A DNA stretch of 64,000 nucleotides from a virus (IMGVR_UViG_3300031950_000001:62001-126000), one strand, 5' to 3'; shown: positions 1 through 9,015, numbered from the stretch's first letter. Program-made: numbers and translations. Notes: a model not told the origin generated them from the letters alone.

Positions 1-951
1 GCTGCGCCGATAAAGCGATTGGACGACATATGGGCGCGGGTTTATCTGACACATGGTGATGAGCGTCTTATTGACGCATATTTTGTTAAGAAAAGCAAGG
101 GCAAATATGAAGTCAATCCCAGAGTCAAACAGGCTTTTGCCCATCTGTTGAAGAATTTCGGCTCTAATATCGACAAACTCTATATGGAGGCCACTGGGGT
201 CGGCCGCGTGATGGGCTTTTTCCAGCGGATTAAAGACGAGCCCATTATTGCGCTCGCACCGACTAAAGGTGTTGCCTTGTTGCAGACGTTGTACCACGAG
301 CTCGTACACGCTACTGCGCCAAAGTACCTACTCGAATTGCAAAAGCATCCGCATACCAGCACGTTGACTCGAAGCCGAATCAGGCTAATCAATGAAATTT
401 CTTCCGAAATTGCGACGAGAGCCTTTAATGACTGGGTTCAAGAAAACTATACGCCGGAAGTGCTAGTCGCGATTAAAAACGGCGTCCTCCCAGTGCCCGA
501 TACGCCAAAATGGAAGGAGTTTGTGAAACGACACAATATCCAGATCGAACCTCCTGCGATACCTCGGCATCCTATTGAAATACTTGCAGGAACCGAAGAG
601 TCCGAACCGCTTGTTGAAGAGCTTGCCGGGTACAAAGGCGTTGGGCCTATTCGTCGTACGTTATATCGAATTTGGGACGTTCTATATGGGCCGTCATATT
701 ATCTAGGAGGCTACAAAGTGGGTGCAGTGCAGCCGAATAAAGCCGATCCTCGGGTTGCGCCGGGAGGCATCAATCCTCCTCCTCCTCCTGGTGCGCAATC
801 GCCGCTTCAACGGGCGCCTACCAATCAGCCTAATAACCCGACACTTGCGAAATGGATGCTCGTTATTAATACGATGAAGAAAATATTGCAGTCGTTACAG
901 CAGAACACGCCCGGTACGCCGCAAGCACCATCGACTCCAAATGTGGCCTAA
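1..951 (+). CDS. HExxH-motif putative virion-associated protein, 5' end cut by window
   Basis: The reading frame is open from base 1, so the true start probably lies upstream; the first in-window start is TTG at 19. Around residue 93 is a HELVH (HExxH) motif preceded by a hydrophobic helix, the zinc-ligand signature of metallopeptidases. I could not identify the third zinc ligand. The last 80 residues are Pro/Gly/Gln-rich and low-complexity, as in many virion proteins. The gene overlaps the next one by 11 bases and heads a run of neck and tail genes, so a role in head maturation or as a structural peptidase is possible. The family is not recognised, and one short motif does not prove peptidase activity. 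Confidence 0.6.
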   Translation, partial: AAPIKRLDDIWARVYLTHGDERLIDAYFVKKSKGKYEVNPRVKQAFAHLLKNFGSNIDKLYMEATGVGRVMGFFQRIKDEPIIALAPTKGVALLQTLYHELVHATAPKYLLELQKHPHTSTLTRSRIRLINEISSEIATRAFNDWVQENYTPEVLVAIKNGVLPVPDTPKWKEFVKRHNIQIEPPAIPRHPIEILAGTEESEPLVEELAGYKGVGPIRRTLYRIWDVLYGPSYYLGGYKVGAVQPNKADPRVAPGGINPPPPPGAQSPLQRAPTNQPNNPTLAKWMLVINTMKKILQSLQQNTPGTPQAPSTPNVA

Positions 952-1750
952 TATCCCTCCAAATACACCACCCTTTAAATGGGTCGTCTGCGAAACAGAG
1001 ACAGGATATTGGACAATATCCTGGGACTTAGAGGGACCGTTTTCTGATCCAACACCTTGGAACTTTCAAGTCCAGATCAACAATCTCAATAGTCAAGATA
1101 ACGCTTGGGAAAACATCGGCGATCCTATCCAAGATGGCAACTTCGTTAGGATCGAACAAGGACGGCATTATATTCCGAACGTTACCCCACTGTTTAGGGT
1201 CGTCCTAACCACCCCTTCAGGCCAATACATATCCGGAGCAGTCGCCTCGCTTGGGGAGCTTACCTGGCGTCAGCGTTATATTGCAAAAAAGCTTTATCGA
1301 TTGCTTCGTTTAGAGCGTCCTTCGATGCCTCGAATTCGAGGCCAACTGTTACATCGTCGAATTGTCGGTCAGCCGTGCACATGTTCTGCGGCGGCAGCCT
1401 CCATTAAATCTGCCGTCGATAGCAAATGCCGAATCTGCTTTGGTACGGGGATTGTAGGCGGATTTTGGCGTCCTGCCGATTCTCCGGTGATTTTCATCGG
1501 AGGCCAGCAGATTGCAGCCAAGATGGATCCAAAACTGGGTACGGTAGTAAGCGCGGTTAAGCAAGGGCTTTTTGTCGGCCTTCCTTTTGTTTATCCGAGG
1601 GATGTCTGGGTAGACAGCGTATCCAAGATGAGATATCTTATACGAGAAGCCAACATTACGGCCGAACTTAATGGTATTCCCGTTGTCATTCAGGCCGGAA
1701 TGAGCCTTATTCCGCCCGATAATCCTATTTACGACCTGAAGGTTGCGTAA
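941..1750 (+). CDS. putative neck/connector protein with cysteine cluster
   Basis: A 269-residue protein whose ATG overlaps the previous stop. The first half is predicted beta-rich (many Trp, Thr and Val). The middle has a Cys cluster, CTC then CRICFGTG about 20 residues later, which could hold a zinc ion in rubredoxin-like fashion. It sits with two other short proteins directly before the tail tube candidate, the usual place for head-tail connector and tail-terminator proteins. That role is inferred from position; I do not recognise the family by sequence. The stop is followed immediately by the next ATG, so the genes are translationally coupled. Confidence 0.55.
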   Translation: MWPNIPPNTPPFKWVVCETETGYWTISWDLEGPFSDPTPWNFQVQINNLNSQDNAWENIGDPIQDGNFVRIEQGRHYIPNVTPLFRVVLTTPSGQYISGAVASLGELTWRQRYIAKKLYRLLRLERPSMPRIRGQLLHRRIVGQPCTCSAAAASIKSAVDSKCRICFGTGIVGGFWRPADSPVIFIGGQQIAAKMDPKLGTVVSAVKQGLFVGLPFVYPRDVWVDSVSKMRYLIREANITAELNGIPVVIQAGMSLIPPDNPIYDLKVA

Positions 1751-2332
1751 ATGTCCGAAGACCCTTTTGTCGTAATTCCGTACGAAGAGGTTTGTCGAAA
1801 CGGTCCTTCGCCGTTGTATTTTGATCGGGTCCTAAAGGAACTGCTGGCAGAGCATTTTTCCGATTCGACACGAATCATTTCTCCTTATTTGCGAAATAAA
1901 ATCTACTCGCCGGATTACACCGAGACGCAACTTAGAATCGAACCTTATTATGTATGGACGCCTGAATCAGCCGATCAGACCCCGGCCATCATTCTTACCC
2001 GCGGTGACTGGACTCCGGCACTGAATAAACTGATGGGCGGATACACCATCGTCAGTGATAGCGAAGCTGTAGCACCGATGTTATGGCAAGGAAGCCATAT
2101 TTTGAATTGTGTGTCTTCTGTTCCTATTGAGTCGGCGGAACTGGCGTTTGAAGTTGCGAATTTCTTTATTTCCATGCGTCGTCCCATTGAACGACGCTTG
2201 GCTGTCGCAAGGCTTCTTGTGGCCAAACTCACCGGTACCATGCCGTCGCAGCATGTTGCGGAATTGTGGGAAACGACAATTGCCGTTGTTTATGACTTTG
2301 AAAAATCCTTTGTCGTCACCAAGACGACCTAA
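1751..2332 (+). CDS. putative neck/tail-completion protein
   Basis: A 193-residue soluble protein with no signal peptide or membrane segment, starting on the base after the previous stop. It has a compact mix of predicted alpha and beta structure and an Arg-rich helix near residue 145 (motif RRPIERR). The position between a connector-like gene and a tail tube candidate suggests tail completion or a tail terminator. No diagnostic motif was found, so this remains a positional assignment. Confidence 0.5.
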   Translation: MSEDPFVVIPYEEVCRNGPSPLYFDRVLKELLAEHFSDSTRIISPYLRNKIYSPDYTETQLRIEPYYVWTPESADQTPAIILTRGDWTPALNKLMGGYTIVSDSEAVAPMLWQGSHILNCVSSVPIESAELAFEVANFFISMRRPIERRLAVARLLVAKLTGTMPSQHVAELWETTIAVVYDFEKSFVVTKTT

Positions 2333-2344
2333 TGGAGAGCCGCC

Positions 2345-2842
2345 ATGACCACCAAGATTAATGTTTTTGATGCCAATCCGACGCTCGACGCCGTATATAC
2401 GATAGGTCATGCGACCGTTAAGGTTTATGGCGACAATAATCAGCTTATTGCAGAGCCGATGGCTGTGCTGCAGGTTAAGTATGGCTTTTCGGCACAAGTA
2501 TCGCCGGTCTATGATCTTGTAACCGGCAATATGATTCTTATTCGCGGTGTCCCGATAGGTGAAATCAGCCTCGATGGTATTATTGGCGGGACGCACGCCA
2601 TTACCGCATTCTTGCAAGGACTGTCCAAGGCATGCAATGGAGGCGGCAAAATCGAGATCGAGGTGAAAACTGCGTGCGAAAACAATCCTCAGCCGATCAC
2701 GATTCGATTTTCATCGGCGATTATCAAGCTTATCGGCGGAACGATCTCGGCAAATGCGCCTGCACTGATGACATCCGTTTCGATCCAGTGCTTCAATATG
2801 GAAATCGAAACGGGCAGTAGCGGAAGTAGTAGTGGCAGTTAA
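2345..2842 (+). CDS. putative tail tube protein
   Basis: A 165-residue protein preceded by the Shine-Dalgarno GGAGAG with good spacing to ATG 2345. The sequence is strongly beta-rich with alternating hydrophobic strands and ends in a Gly/Ser tail (SGSSSGS). Small beta-rich proteins just upstream of the baseplate spike are commonly tail tube subunits in contractile-tailed phages, which is the basis for the call. A sheath gene, expected near a tube gene, was not recognised in the window. Moderate confidence for structural protein, low for the exact role. Confidence 0.5.
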   Translation: MTTKINVFDANPTLDAVYTIGHATVKVYGDNNQLIAEPMAVLQVKYGFSAQVSPVYDLVTGNMILIRGVPIGEISLDGIIGGTHAITAFLQGLSKACNGGGKIEIEVKTACENNPQPITIRFSSAIIKLIGGTISANAPALMTSVSIQCFNMEIETGSSGSSSGS

Positions 2843-2871
2843 ACAAAATTGAAAAAAGTGGAAGATCAACA

Positions 2872-5496
2872 ATGAGTGCAAAGGCAGATCCTGAACAGCT
2901 TAGACAGATTCCGGCTCCGCAGCCACGACAGCATCAAACAGAGGCAGATATTGGCGGACCGCGCCCGGATCCGACGCATATAACGACAACAATGCCTATA
3001 ACCCAGGGCACGATTAAAGCCGGCAGGGTCGTAGGCATGTCGCCTTACTTGCAAGTTTATAAAGTTATTACTGGCGACGGGCTACCTGTTCTAGCCACGC
3101 CTTTACGTGTAGGCGGTCCAGGCCAATTCGGAACGGTTTCAACGCCGACGTATACTCCCGGCGATTATGTGTTGCTTCTTGTCCATCCCGGGTATCCGCA
3201 CGCCTTTATTGTCGGCGCCATGCCGCTTTCCCGCGTAGGTCCGGTTCCTGTTCCAGATAAGGTATCCCTTATCGGATGTGACTTTTATCATTCCGTCTGG
3301 GCTCCGGTAGCGACATTGTTGGGCTATCCGGACTTCTCAGGACGAACGTTTGCGGATGCCTGTGGACTCGAACAAGGTTTTACTGCAAATGGGATGGCGT
3401 TTACGATTGACCCGTTTTTAGCGCAGCTTCGTTACGACGAAGCAACGGGCCTGTTTGTTTTTGCAATGGACCGCACGGTCCGGATCAGCGGCAGGACATA
3501 TGAAGAGAGATCGGCAGCGCATGAGAAGACAGGATGGGCAGCATCCAATCTTATGTGTTTGTACGAAGGAGTTAATCTAAAGAGGCACGAACTACTTGGT
3601 TATTATTATACAGGGCTGGATCCACGCACGAGCAGGCCTACCGATGAGATTTGGGCTGCAGCAACGGATTGTGCGGATTATGGACAATTTCCTTTCCATC
3701 GTTTGCAGGAATATAAGGGCGCGCTTGGCTTCTTTAAGCGGACATTTCTAGTGGGCCTGCCGATCGAAAAGCTAGATGCTTATCATGCCTTTGAAGGCAA
3801 AAAAGACAGTCGCAGCAGTAGTAGCAGTAGCAGTGGTGATGATAACGGTAGTTCGAGCGGCGACGAGGAAAAAGAAATAGGCTATGTAGGGCTCTATGAC
3901 GAACAGTTGGGTATTGATGGCTATTATTGTGTTCGGTCGTCGGCCGGTTTCGGCTGGATAAAGACGCCCATTATTTCTGCGCCACGTCGGAAGAAGCGAA
4001 TAAATGATACCGGTCTTCAATTGAATGATCCTGTTCGTTCGTGGCCACACGACACACAGACAGGCAATTTTAAAGCCGTATCGTATGCCTTGACTACTTG
4101 GGATGTATTGCTTCATTCTTTTGTCTGGTTTGGATCGCAGAAGTTTATAAATGGAGATGACTTTGTCTGCGCTAATGAGAAAGATTATTTTGAAAAAGTC
4201 TATCAAAATCAGAGATGGGACCGTGTAATGAGTCTAAAAGGATTAGACGAGCTGCAAAGTGGCAAGTTTATGCCGCCGCCGGACAAAGCCGATCTTAATA
4301 TTTTGGGATTAAATGATGGTAAGGTTTTCAATAGCGTAGCCTACATCGCAATTCTTCCGGACGGGTCCATCACGATCGGTGATGGTTATGGCGGCGAAAT
4401 TGCGATGACCGGCGGCAAAATATTCATCGACGCGCCGGGCGGAGTATTCTTAAGATCGGGACGGGAAGTCTGTGTCCTTGCAGGAAGCGATTTTATTGCC
4501 ACGGCCGACCGAAGTATTGATATACAAGCCAAAAAAGATACACGGCTGGCAGCTAAACACAATCTTCATCTAGCCGGAGCTCTCGACGGTGGTGCTCATG
4601 GCGTGCTGATCGAGAGCCGAAGTACGGCTGATGATCCGAGTTGGTTTTTTAGTAACGACCCCGAAGCCTTGGGTGAGAACACGACCATCGGCGGTATTCG
4701 ATTGGTATGTCCGCAGCATGTAATAGCCGGTTATGCTGCGGGTGTACATATGGTTGCGCATGGATCGGGATATGGCGGAGGCGAAATCCGACTGGAAGCC
4801 TGCCGTCCCGCTCCAGGACAACCAAATGGTCATATTGTTCTGGTTGGAGATAGCGTCAATCATCATGTCGATTGTGCTGTTGTCTTTCGATATCCGGCCT
4901 ATCGGCAGGACGATGCAGATCCCACGGTTTATTTCGCGGCAAAAGATCATTTCATCGTTCCGGTTAAGCAAATTGGGACTGAAATCCAATGCAATCGCGT
5001 CGATCAATCCGGGTTTGATCAAGCCAGGTATAATGACGTAGTTACAACCGTTACAAGCACGATCTCTGCCCTGCATCCTAATAGTTTTGCAAACGACATA
5101 CCGACGACTTCGTACTGTTTCACCTTCAGGTCCGTCAATCAGATGTGTACAAAATGCATTGAGCTTATAAAGCCAAGATGGTATCGGCTTGCGTATCGGC
5201 TCGGCGAGACGTACGATAATATATTAAAAGAAAGTCACGCTCGAATTCGTCTGTTCGTACCAAAACCATGCGGGTCTTATCCTGGCTATGATCCAACCGG
5301 TCAAGCACGGCCAAAAGAGTATGATCAAGATAAGACCATTTTGGATGAGTACTATAATACGGCGGGACCTCCTCCAGAAATCATTGAGTCCCATGCGGAT
5401 ATACCTATTAGCATCAAACACGAGAACTCCATTGGCATCTATGGATTGCAGCCATGCTATCCGGACATGAGATGCGATCAGCCATCGTCCGGGTAA
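2872..5496 (+). CDS. tail spike / baseplate puncturing protein (gp5/VgrG-like)
   Basis: An 874-residue protein with RBS GGAAG before ATG 2872. Residues about 40-125 resemble an OB-fold (short strands, PGDYVLLLVHPG), the usual first domain of gp5/VgrG/Mu gpV spikes. A Ser-rich linker with Asp/Glu lies near residues 310-340. Residues about 500-570 contain short repeated beta strands with Gly turns (DGSITIGDG, GGKIFIDAP, GGVFLRSG), the pattern of the triple-stranded beta-helix that forms the spike shaft. It lies upstream of the hub-like gene at 7088, fitting assembly of the central baseplate. The long C-terminal part is not recognised and may add enzymatic or binding function. The stop codon runs into a palindromic element. 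Confidence 0.7.
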   Translation: MSAKADPEQLRQIPAPQPRQHQTEADIGGPRPDPTHITTTMPITQGTIKAGRVVGMSPYLQVYKVITGDGLPVLATPLRVGGPGQFGTVSTPTYTPGDYVLLLVHPGYPHAFIVGAMPLSRVGPVPVPDKVSLIGCDFYHSVWAPVATLLGYPDFSGRTFADACGLEQGFTANGMAFTIDPFLAQLRYDEATGLFVFAMDRTVRISGRTYEERSAAHEKTGWAASNLMCLYEGVNLKRHELLGYYYTGLDPRTSRPTDEIWAAATDCADYGQFPFHRLQEYKGALGFFKRTFLVGLPIEKLDAYHAFEGKKDSRSSSSSSSGDDNGSSSGDEEKEIGYVGLYDEQLGIDGYYCVRSSAGFGWIKTPIISAPRRKKRINDTGLQLNDPVRSWPHDTQTGNFKAVSYALTTWDVLLHSFVWFGSQKFINGDDFVCANEKDYFEKVYQNQRWDRVMSLKGLDELQSGKFMPPPDKADLNILGLNDGKVFNSVAYIAILPDGSITIGDGYGGEIAMTGGKIFIDAPGGVFLRSGREVCVLAGSDFIATADRSIDIQAKKDTRLAAKHNLHLAGALDGGAHGVLIESRSTADDPSWFFSNDPEALGENTTIGGIRLVCPQHVIAGYAAGVHMVAHGSGYGGGEIRLEACRPAPGQPNGHIVLVGDSVNHHVDCAVVFRYPAYRQDDADPTVYFAAKDHFIVPVKQIGTEIQCNRVDQSGFDQARYNDVVTTVTSTISALHPNSFANDIPTTSYCFTFRSVNQMCTKCIELIKPRWYRLAYRLGETYDNILKESHARIRLFVPKPCGSYPGYDPTGQARPKEYDQDKTILDEYYNTAGPPPEIIESHADIPISIKHENSIGIYGLQPCYPDMRCDQPSSG

Positions 5497-5518
5497 AGTT
5501 GATTCCGGAATCAAATTT
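5495..5518. repeat. palindromic element copy 1
   Basis: Near-perfect copy of the dyad AAATTTGATTCC + reverse complement, with one changed base in the left arm (AAAGTT). It touches the stop codon of the spike gene and lies upstream of the chaperone gene. Confidence 0.85.
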
Positions 5519-5584
5519 CCTTAAAAACGTACATATTCTAGCGAAACGGTAATGTCGTTAGTCTGTCAAAAAGGGGACTATTCT

Positions 5585-6058
5585 ATGTCTAACGTTTCGG
5601 AAACGACGTCAGTTCCAAAAGATACGGATATCGACGTTATTGAATATCTCAACTGTCTAGCGGCAGGAAGACCGTTTGAGGCTAAGTACACCTTATTTGG
5701 AAATCTTACCGTCATGTTTCGTGAGCTATCGCTTCATGATATCCGGCTTCTCGATGAAGCCGAACAAACCCAAAACATCAACCGCAAGCAAGCGGAGGTC
5801 TTTGCCGCAATATCGCGGTTTGAAAATCAACTTCAAAATAAGACTCACCTTTTTAAACCCGTCTCCGAGCTTGCCAGATCGACACAGAACGTCGTGTCCC
5901 ATCTTGTACGATGGTTTTGCGACAATATCGCGACCACGACGACCATCTATACCGCGATTGAAAATGTATATGACGACTTCAAGCAACGACTAGAGAAGAT
6001 CGTAAAACGGGCGGCGGATCCGGATTTTTTCGTAAAAACATCGCAGCAAGAGCAATAG
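5585..6058 (+). CDS. tail assembly chaperone, short form
   Basis: A 157-residue helical, Gln/Glu-rich cytoplasmic protein. I chose ATG 5585 over the in-frame ATG 5552 because AAGGGGAC lies 6-7 bases upstream of it. It resembles lambda gpG-type chaperones in size, helix content and position. The 3' end has slippery heptamer T TTT TTC (6025-6031), then a 7-base spacer and a 13-bp stem, so a fraction of ribosomes should shift -1 and extend into the 6031-6276 frame. In lambda-like phages the two products coat the tape measure protein before tail polymerisation. Family identity rests on the frameshift architecture and location, not on a recognised motif. Confidence 0.7.
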   Translation: MSNVSETTSVPKDTDIDVIEYLNCLAAGRPFEAKYTLFGNLTVMFRELSLHDIRLLDEAEQTQNINRKQAEVFAAISRFENQLQNKTHLFKPVSELARSTQNVVSHLVRWFCDNIATTTTIYTAIENVYDDFKQRLEKIVKRAADPDFFVKTSQQEQ

Positions 6059-6072
6059 TTCTTGCTGCGATG
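6025..6072 (+). promoter_or_regulatory. programmed -1 ribosomal frameshift signal
   Basis: The slippery heptamer T TTT TTC is in register with the upstream frame (codons TTT TTC at 6026-6031). Seven bases later a perfect 13-bp stem (6039-6051 with 6060-6072) encloses an 8-base loop that contains the zero-frame TAG stop. The -1 frame is open from the slip site to 6276. Spacer and stem lengths match known phage tail-chaperone frameshift sites. Confidence 0.8.
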
Positions 6073-6276
6073 GATAGAATGCCGGTTGCAGTAAAAATTG
6101 CTTACTATTGTGTTCATGAGGCTGAACAGGCGGTTTTGATGTCGGCGCTGTTGAGCATTCTGTCGGCGCTTGACACCAGTAAGGCATCCAGTGCTGCGAG
6201 TGCGTTTAACTTTTTGTATGATTTCAATCAAATAGCGGCAATGATTTTACAAAGGCGTCGCGATGAATCCGGATGA
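6031..6276 (+). CDS. tail assembly chaperone, -1 frame extension (GT-like C-terminal part)
   Basis: About 81 codons in the -1 frame relative to the gene ending at 6058. The first ATG in this frame (6070) lies inside the stem-loop and has no Shine-Dalgarno site, so independent translation is unlikely; the part is best read as the C-terminal extension of a frameshifted fusion. It is helical, with Ala/Ser-rich and Leu-rich stretches. The end overlaps the next gene by 14 bases. In lambda the equivalent T segment links the chaperone to the tail tube. Confidence 0.7.
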   Translation, partial: RKNIAARAIVLAAMDRMPVAVKIAYYCVHEAEQAVLMSALLSILSALDTSKASSAASAFNFLYDFNQIAAMILQRRRDESG

Positions 6277-6706
6277 CCAACTTACGGAATTTTTAGGAAG
6301 ACTCGGTTCTGTTGTGACGGGGCTTGCCCCTTCCAGCGTGCTGGGGATGTTTGGCCAAAATACGAGTATAGGCGGCCGGTCAGCAAACACGGGCATATCA
6401 TCCAATCCCAGCACGTCTATTCCTTCGAGCGATTTGCCATTGCCACCAGCGCCGAATTTGAACACTGCTGGTTACGCGTCTAATGTTCCATCTCTCGGTT
6501 TGCCGCCAGCACCGAATTTCCCTGAGATACCTGTTCCTAATTTGGACGCTGCTGGTTACGCGTCGAATGTTCCACAGATCAATTTTCTGAGTCCTTATAC
6601 ATCCCCGATGCCCGCGGCTATACAAACACCGAATATTTCTACGACTCCGCCGGCGGATTCATACGCAGGACTGAATTTCGATAATATTACTTTCGAGCGC
6701 GCATGA
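6263..6706 (+). CDS. proline/serine-rich tail protein with internal repeat
   Basis: A 147-residue low-complexity protein rich in Pro, Ser, Asn and Ala. ATG 6263 follows an AAAGG Shine-Dalgarno. A segment of the form PAPN(L/F)...AGYASNVP occurs twice (protein near residues 62-77 and 90-107), and the DNA holds a nearly identical 26-base direct repeat at about 6467 and 6547. The protein looks extended and unstructured. It is not a recognisable tape measure, being far too short. It overlaps its neighbours on both sides, so it belongs to the tail operon. Confidence 0.6.
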   Translation: MNPDDQLTEFLGRLGSVVTGLAPSSVLGMFGQNTSIGGRSANTGISSNPSTSIPSSDLPLPPAPNLNTAGYASNVPSLGLPPAPNFPEIPVPNLDAAGYASNVPQINFLSPYTSPMPAAIQTPNISTTPPADSYAGLNFDNITFERA

Positions 6707-7095
6707 CAATCACAGTATTGCCGGTAAAGAACCGTGCTGTTGCCGTCGTAAAGGACGCTGTACCGATTACGGTACAGTTTCATCATACCTTCGGCGGCGC
6801 GGTGAACCGAATAACGATTGCAAGACGAGCAGGTTATCAGGTTCTGCATACGCTAGGCAACATTTTGTTTTATGCGACCTTTGTCGAAAGAGCGTCGGTA
6901 GTCGAAATACAAGGTGCTCTGTACGCTCCATGCAACTCTAGTGGAGGACGACTCTATCCAGAAGGACCGTTGCCTGCGTTAAACGCGATCATGGCAGTGG
7001 GAGGGTTTCGGGGAATATGCGTCGAAACCGCGACGTCGTACGTTGCTGGCCCTGTATCTGCTTTTAGCCTTCGGCTGGTCGGAGTTTATGCCTAG
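6703..7095 (+). CDS. small beta-rich tail/baseplate protein
   Basis: A 130-residue protein starting in the ATGA overlap with the previous stop. It is predicted all-beta, with alternating Val/Ile/Thr strands and few charged residues, as in small baseplate or tail-completion proteins. The stop overlaps the ATG of the hub-like gene at 7088. No family motif recognised. Confidence 0.55.
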   Translation: MTITVLPVKNRAVAVVKDAVPITVQFHHTFGGAVNRITIARRAGYQVLHTLGNILFYATFVERASVVEIQGALYAPCNSSGGRLYPEGPLPALNAIMAVGGFRGICVETATSYVAGPVSAFSLRLVGVYA

Positions 7096-8569
7096 CCTTG
7101 TTAAGTCGCCTCCTTTTACCGCATATTGCATTATTACGGGCGGCTCCGGCATAGCCGTAGCTCCCGTCGTGAAGATCGACTGTATTTACGCTAAGAATCA
7201 AATCCCGCAAGCGACAATTGTTGTTGCAGGCGGTTATGAGCTACGCAGCATACTAGCAGGTGTTCCGCAGCTAAGTCCAATCGCGTACATGTCGCCGAGG
7301 TTTACTGATTTATATGCGGCGGAAGTAGTTCTTGGCGGCACGACTCTTATAAGCGGTATTATTGTCCATCTTTCGCGAACCGAGACGGGAAGTTCGCTTC
7401 ACTACGAGCTGCATATCAATCATTGGCTTGACTGGCTAAACTATGCTGCGCCGCATTCGGCATATAGCTCGCCCGAAAATCCCGTCTGCCTAACTGGCCA
7501 TCCTTTCAACTTTGCTTTGCCTGCGGGCCAGCTTCCTATTGGAGGCCATCTTGTTTCCGCAATGCGACATTTATATGCGCTTGGCGATTTGTGGGAGGAC
7601 AAGGTCAAACCGTTTTTGATGCAAATTCTTCGTACCAACTTCCTCGAAGACGTAGGATTTTTCCGGCTTCCGGATATACCACAGGCCCGAATGGCGTTGA
7701 GCCGGATTACCTCGTTAGGGTTGCTTCCGACGGGACTTCTTAATATCATTCCAGAGCTTCCCAACGTTATTGCGATGCTGTGTCTTGATCTTCCCAAAAA
7801 ACCGGAAGAAAGCTGGGGAAGTACGTTATGGAAGCGCCTCGTTGAAGCTTTCTGTCCTTACTTTATGCTCGATATCATACCGTGCGTGCATTCGGCGCTT
7901 ATCGTTCCCTCGACACCGACGTGTCCGTATGCGTCATTTCCTATCTTGAGAGAAGAGCAGCTAGCAAATGTCGGGGCGCGGACATTCCAAAAATCCATTA
8001 TGTTTTATGGTTTATATACTCAGGTTCAAAGTATCTATGGGCTTGGTCCCGGCGACGTATCGGCTACTCCTATTGTGGGTGGCGTTGCCAATCCTTGGCC
8101 GGGCACTATTACCTTAAGACGTGCGCCGCCTATTCTTGATTATTTGCTTACACTGGCGCCGTCGGTGGTCTATACAGGAAACGTTTTGTCGATAGGCGAT
8201 CCGCGAGGGCAGTTTCCGATTGCTGCAAATAAAGGCGGTGATCCGGCCACGCTTGCCAACGCGGCCGCATATTCTATGATGATGCGAGAGTTCTTAGAAA
8301 CACGTAAAGCCGTGCTTGTCTGTACGCCGACATACGCATTCCGGGTTGCATCGCCGGGCTCGATTATTTCGTTTGTAGGCCCGTACCTAGGTTCGACGAT
8401 CTGGTATGGTTGTGTAGACGCTGTTAGAATTATGGTAGATTCGGAATCATGCCAAGCACAAATAACATATTCCCTCTCCTATTGTCGGAATGAAGCCGAA
8501 AACGCCGCGTGTCCGGATAGCAGTCCTTTATACGGTACCTATTTTAGTGGAGCACCGTTAATCGCGTAG
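7088..8569 (+). CDS. baseplate hub protein (gp27/late control D-like)
   Basis: A 493-residue protein. I prefer ATG 7088 (GGAG at 7081-7084, overlapping the previous stop) over the upstream in-frame TTG at 7043. The first 120 residues have the pattern of phage D/gp27-type hubs: an opening beta segment, IPQATIVVAGG near residue 40, a predicted beta-barrel, then EVVLGGTTLISGIIV. Long mostly-beta domains follow. With the OB-fold spike at 2872 it would form the tip of the injection machine, the hub holding the tube and the spike plugging it. Enzymatic residues were not seen. Confidence is moderate because the hub fold is poorly conserved in sequence. Confidence 0.6.
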   Translation: MPSLVKSPPFTAYCIITGGSGIAVAPVVKIDCIYAKNQIPQATIVVAGGYELRSILAGVPQLSPIAYMSPRFTDLYAAEVVLGGTTLISGIIVHLSRTETGSSLHYELHINHWLDWLNYAAPHSAYSSPENPVCLTGHPFNFALPAGQLPIGGHLVSAMRHLYALGDLWEDKVKPFLMQILRTNFLEDVGFFRLPDIPQARMALSRITSLGLLPTGLLNIIPELPNVIAMLCLDLPKKPEESWGSTLWKRLVEAFCPYFMLDIIPCVHSALIVPSTPTCPYASFPILREEQLANVGARTFQKSIMFYGLYTQVQSIYGLGPGDVSATPIVGGVANPWPGTITLRRAPPILDYLLTLAPSVVYTGNVLSIGDPRGQFPIAANKGGDPATLANAAAYSMMMREFLETRKAVLVCTPTYAFRVASPGSIISFVGPYLGSTIWYGCVDAVRIMVDSESCQAQITYSLSYCRNEAENAACPDSSPLYGTYFSGAPLIA

Positions 8570-8571
8570 CC

Positions 8572-9015
8572 ATGGGATGCGGATGTGGAAAGAAAGCAAA
8601 TCAGCCTAACCAGCCTCCGATGCCAGCGCCGGTACCGCCTGCGCCGGCTGTCGGACATAGACCGTTGTTTCCTCCTCCACCACCCCCACCACCTTTTTTT
8701 CCACGACCGTCATTTCATCCTGTTGTAGGAGCACCGCCTATGAGAGCAGAAGGACGACCCAGTTGTATGGAATGTGTCGAGAAGCACATTGGAGCAGCGA
8801 TGGTTCTAGCAACGGAGCTTCAGCAAGGCTATCCATATCGGGTTCGTATTATAGGTCATTTGCATGAGGCAGAGGAAGAAAGTCTGCAATGGCCTGAGCT
8901 TTCGGCCTGTATTCGAGAAGAAAGGGTCAAATTCCAACAGTCCGGGGGTAAGATTTTGCCCAATTTTGATCGAATCATCGCCATTATGGGCCGATATGCG
9001 GCCGGGACCGCCTAA
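8572..9015 (+). CDS. cysteine/proline-rich phage protein with C-terminal helical domain
   Basis: A 147-residue protein. The N-terminus begins with a CGC cluster followed by a long proline run (residues about 15-50). The C-terminal 90 residues look helical, starting CMEC then KHIGAA, and with a motif IGHLHEAEEES. I recall this Cys-x-x-Cys plus Lys-His helical domain from other phage genomes, but its function is not known to me. It is the last gene of the tail block; its TAA lies inside a long palindrome. Confidence 0.6.
   Translation: MGCGCGKKANQPNQPPMPAPVPPAPAVGHRPLFPPPPPPPPFFPRPSFHPVVGAPPMRAEGRPSCMECVEKHIGAAMVLATELQQGYPYRVRIIGHLHEAEEESLQWPELSACIREERVKFQQSGGKILPNFDRIIAIMGRYAAGTA

Noticed and set aside
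2081-2617. 178-codon - strand frame
   Set aside because: It overlaps two well supported + strand tail genes and has low-quality composition.
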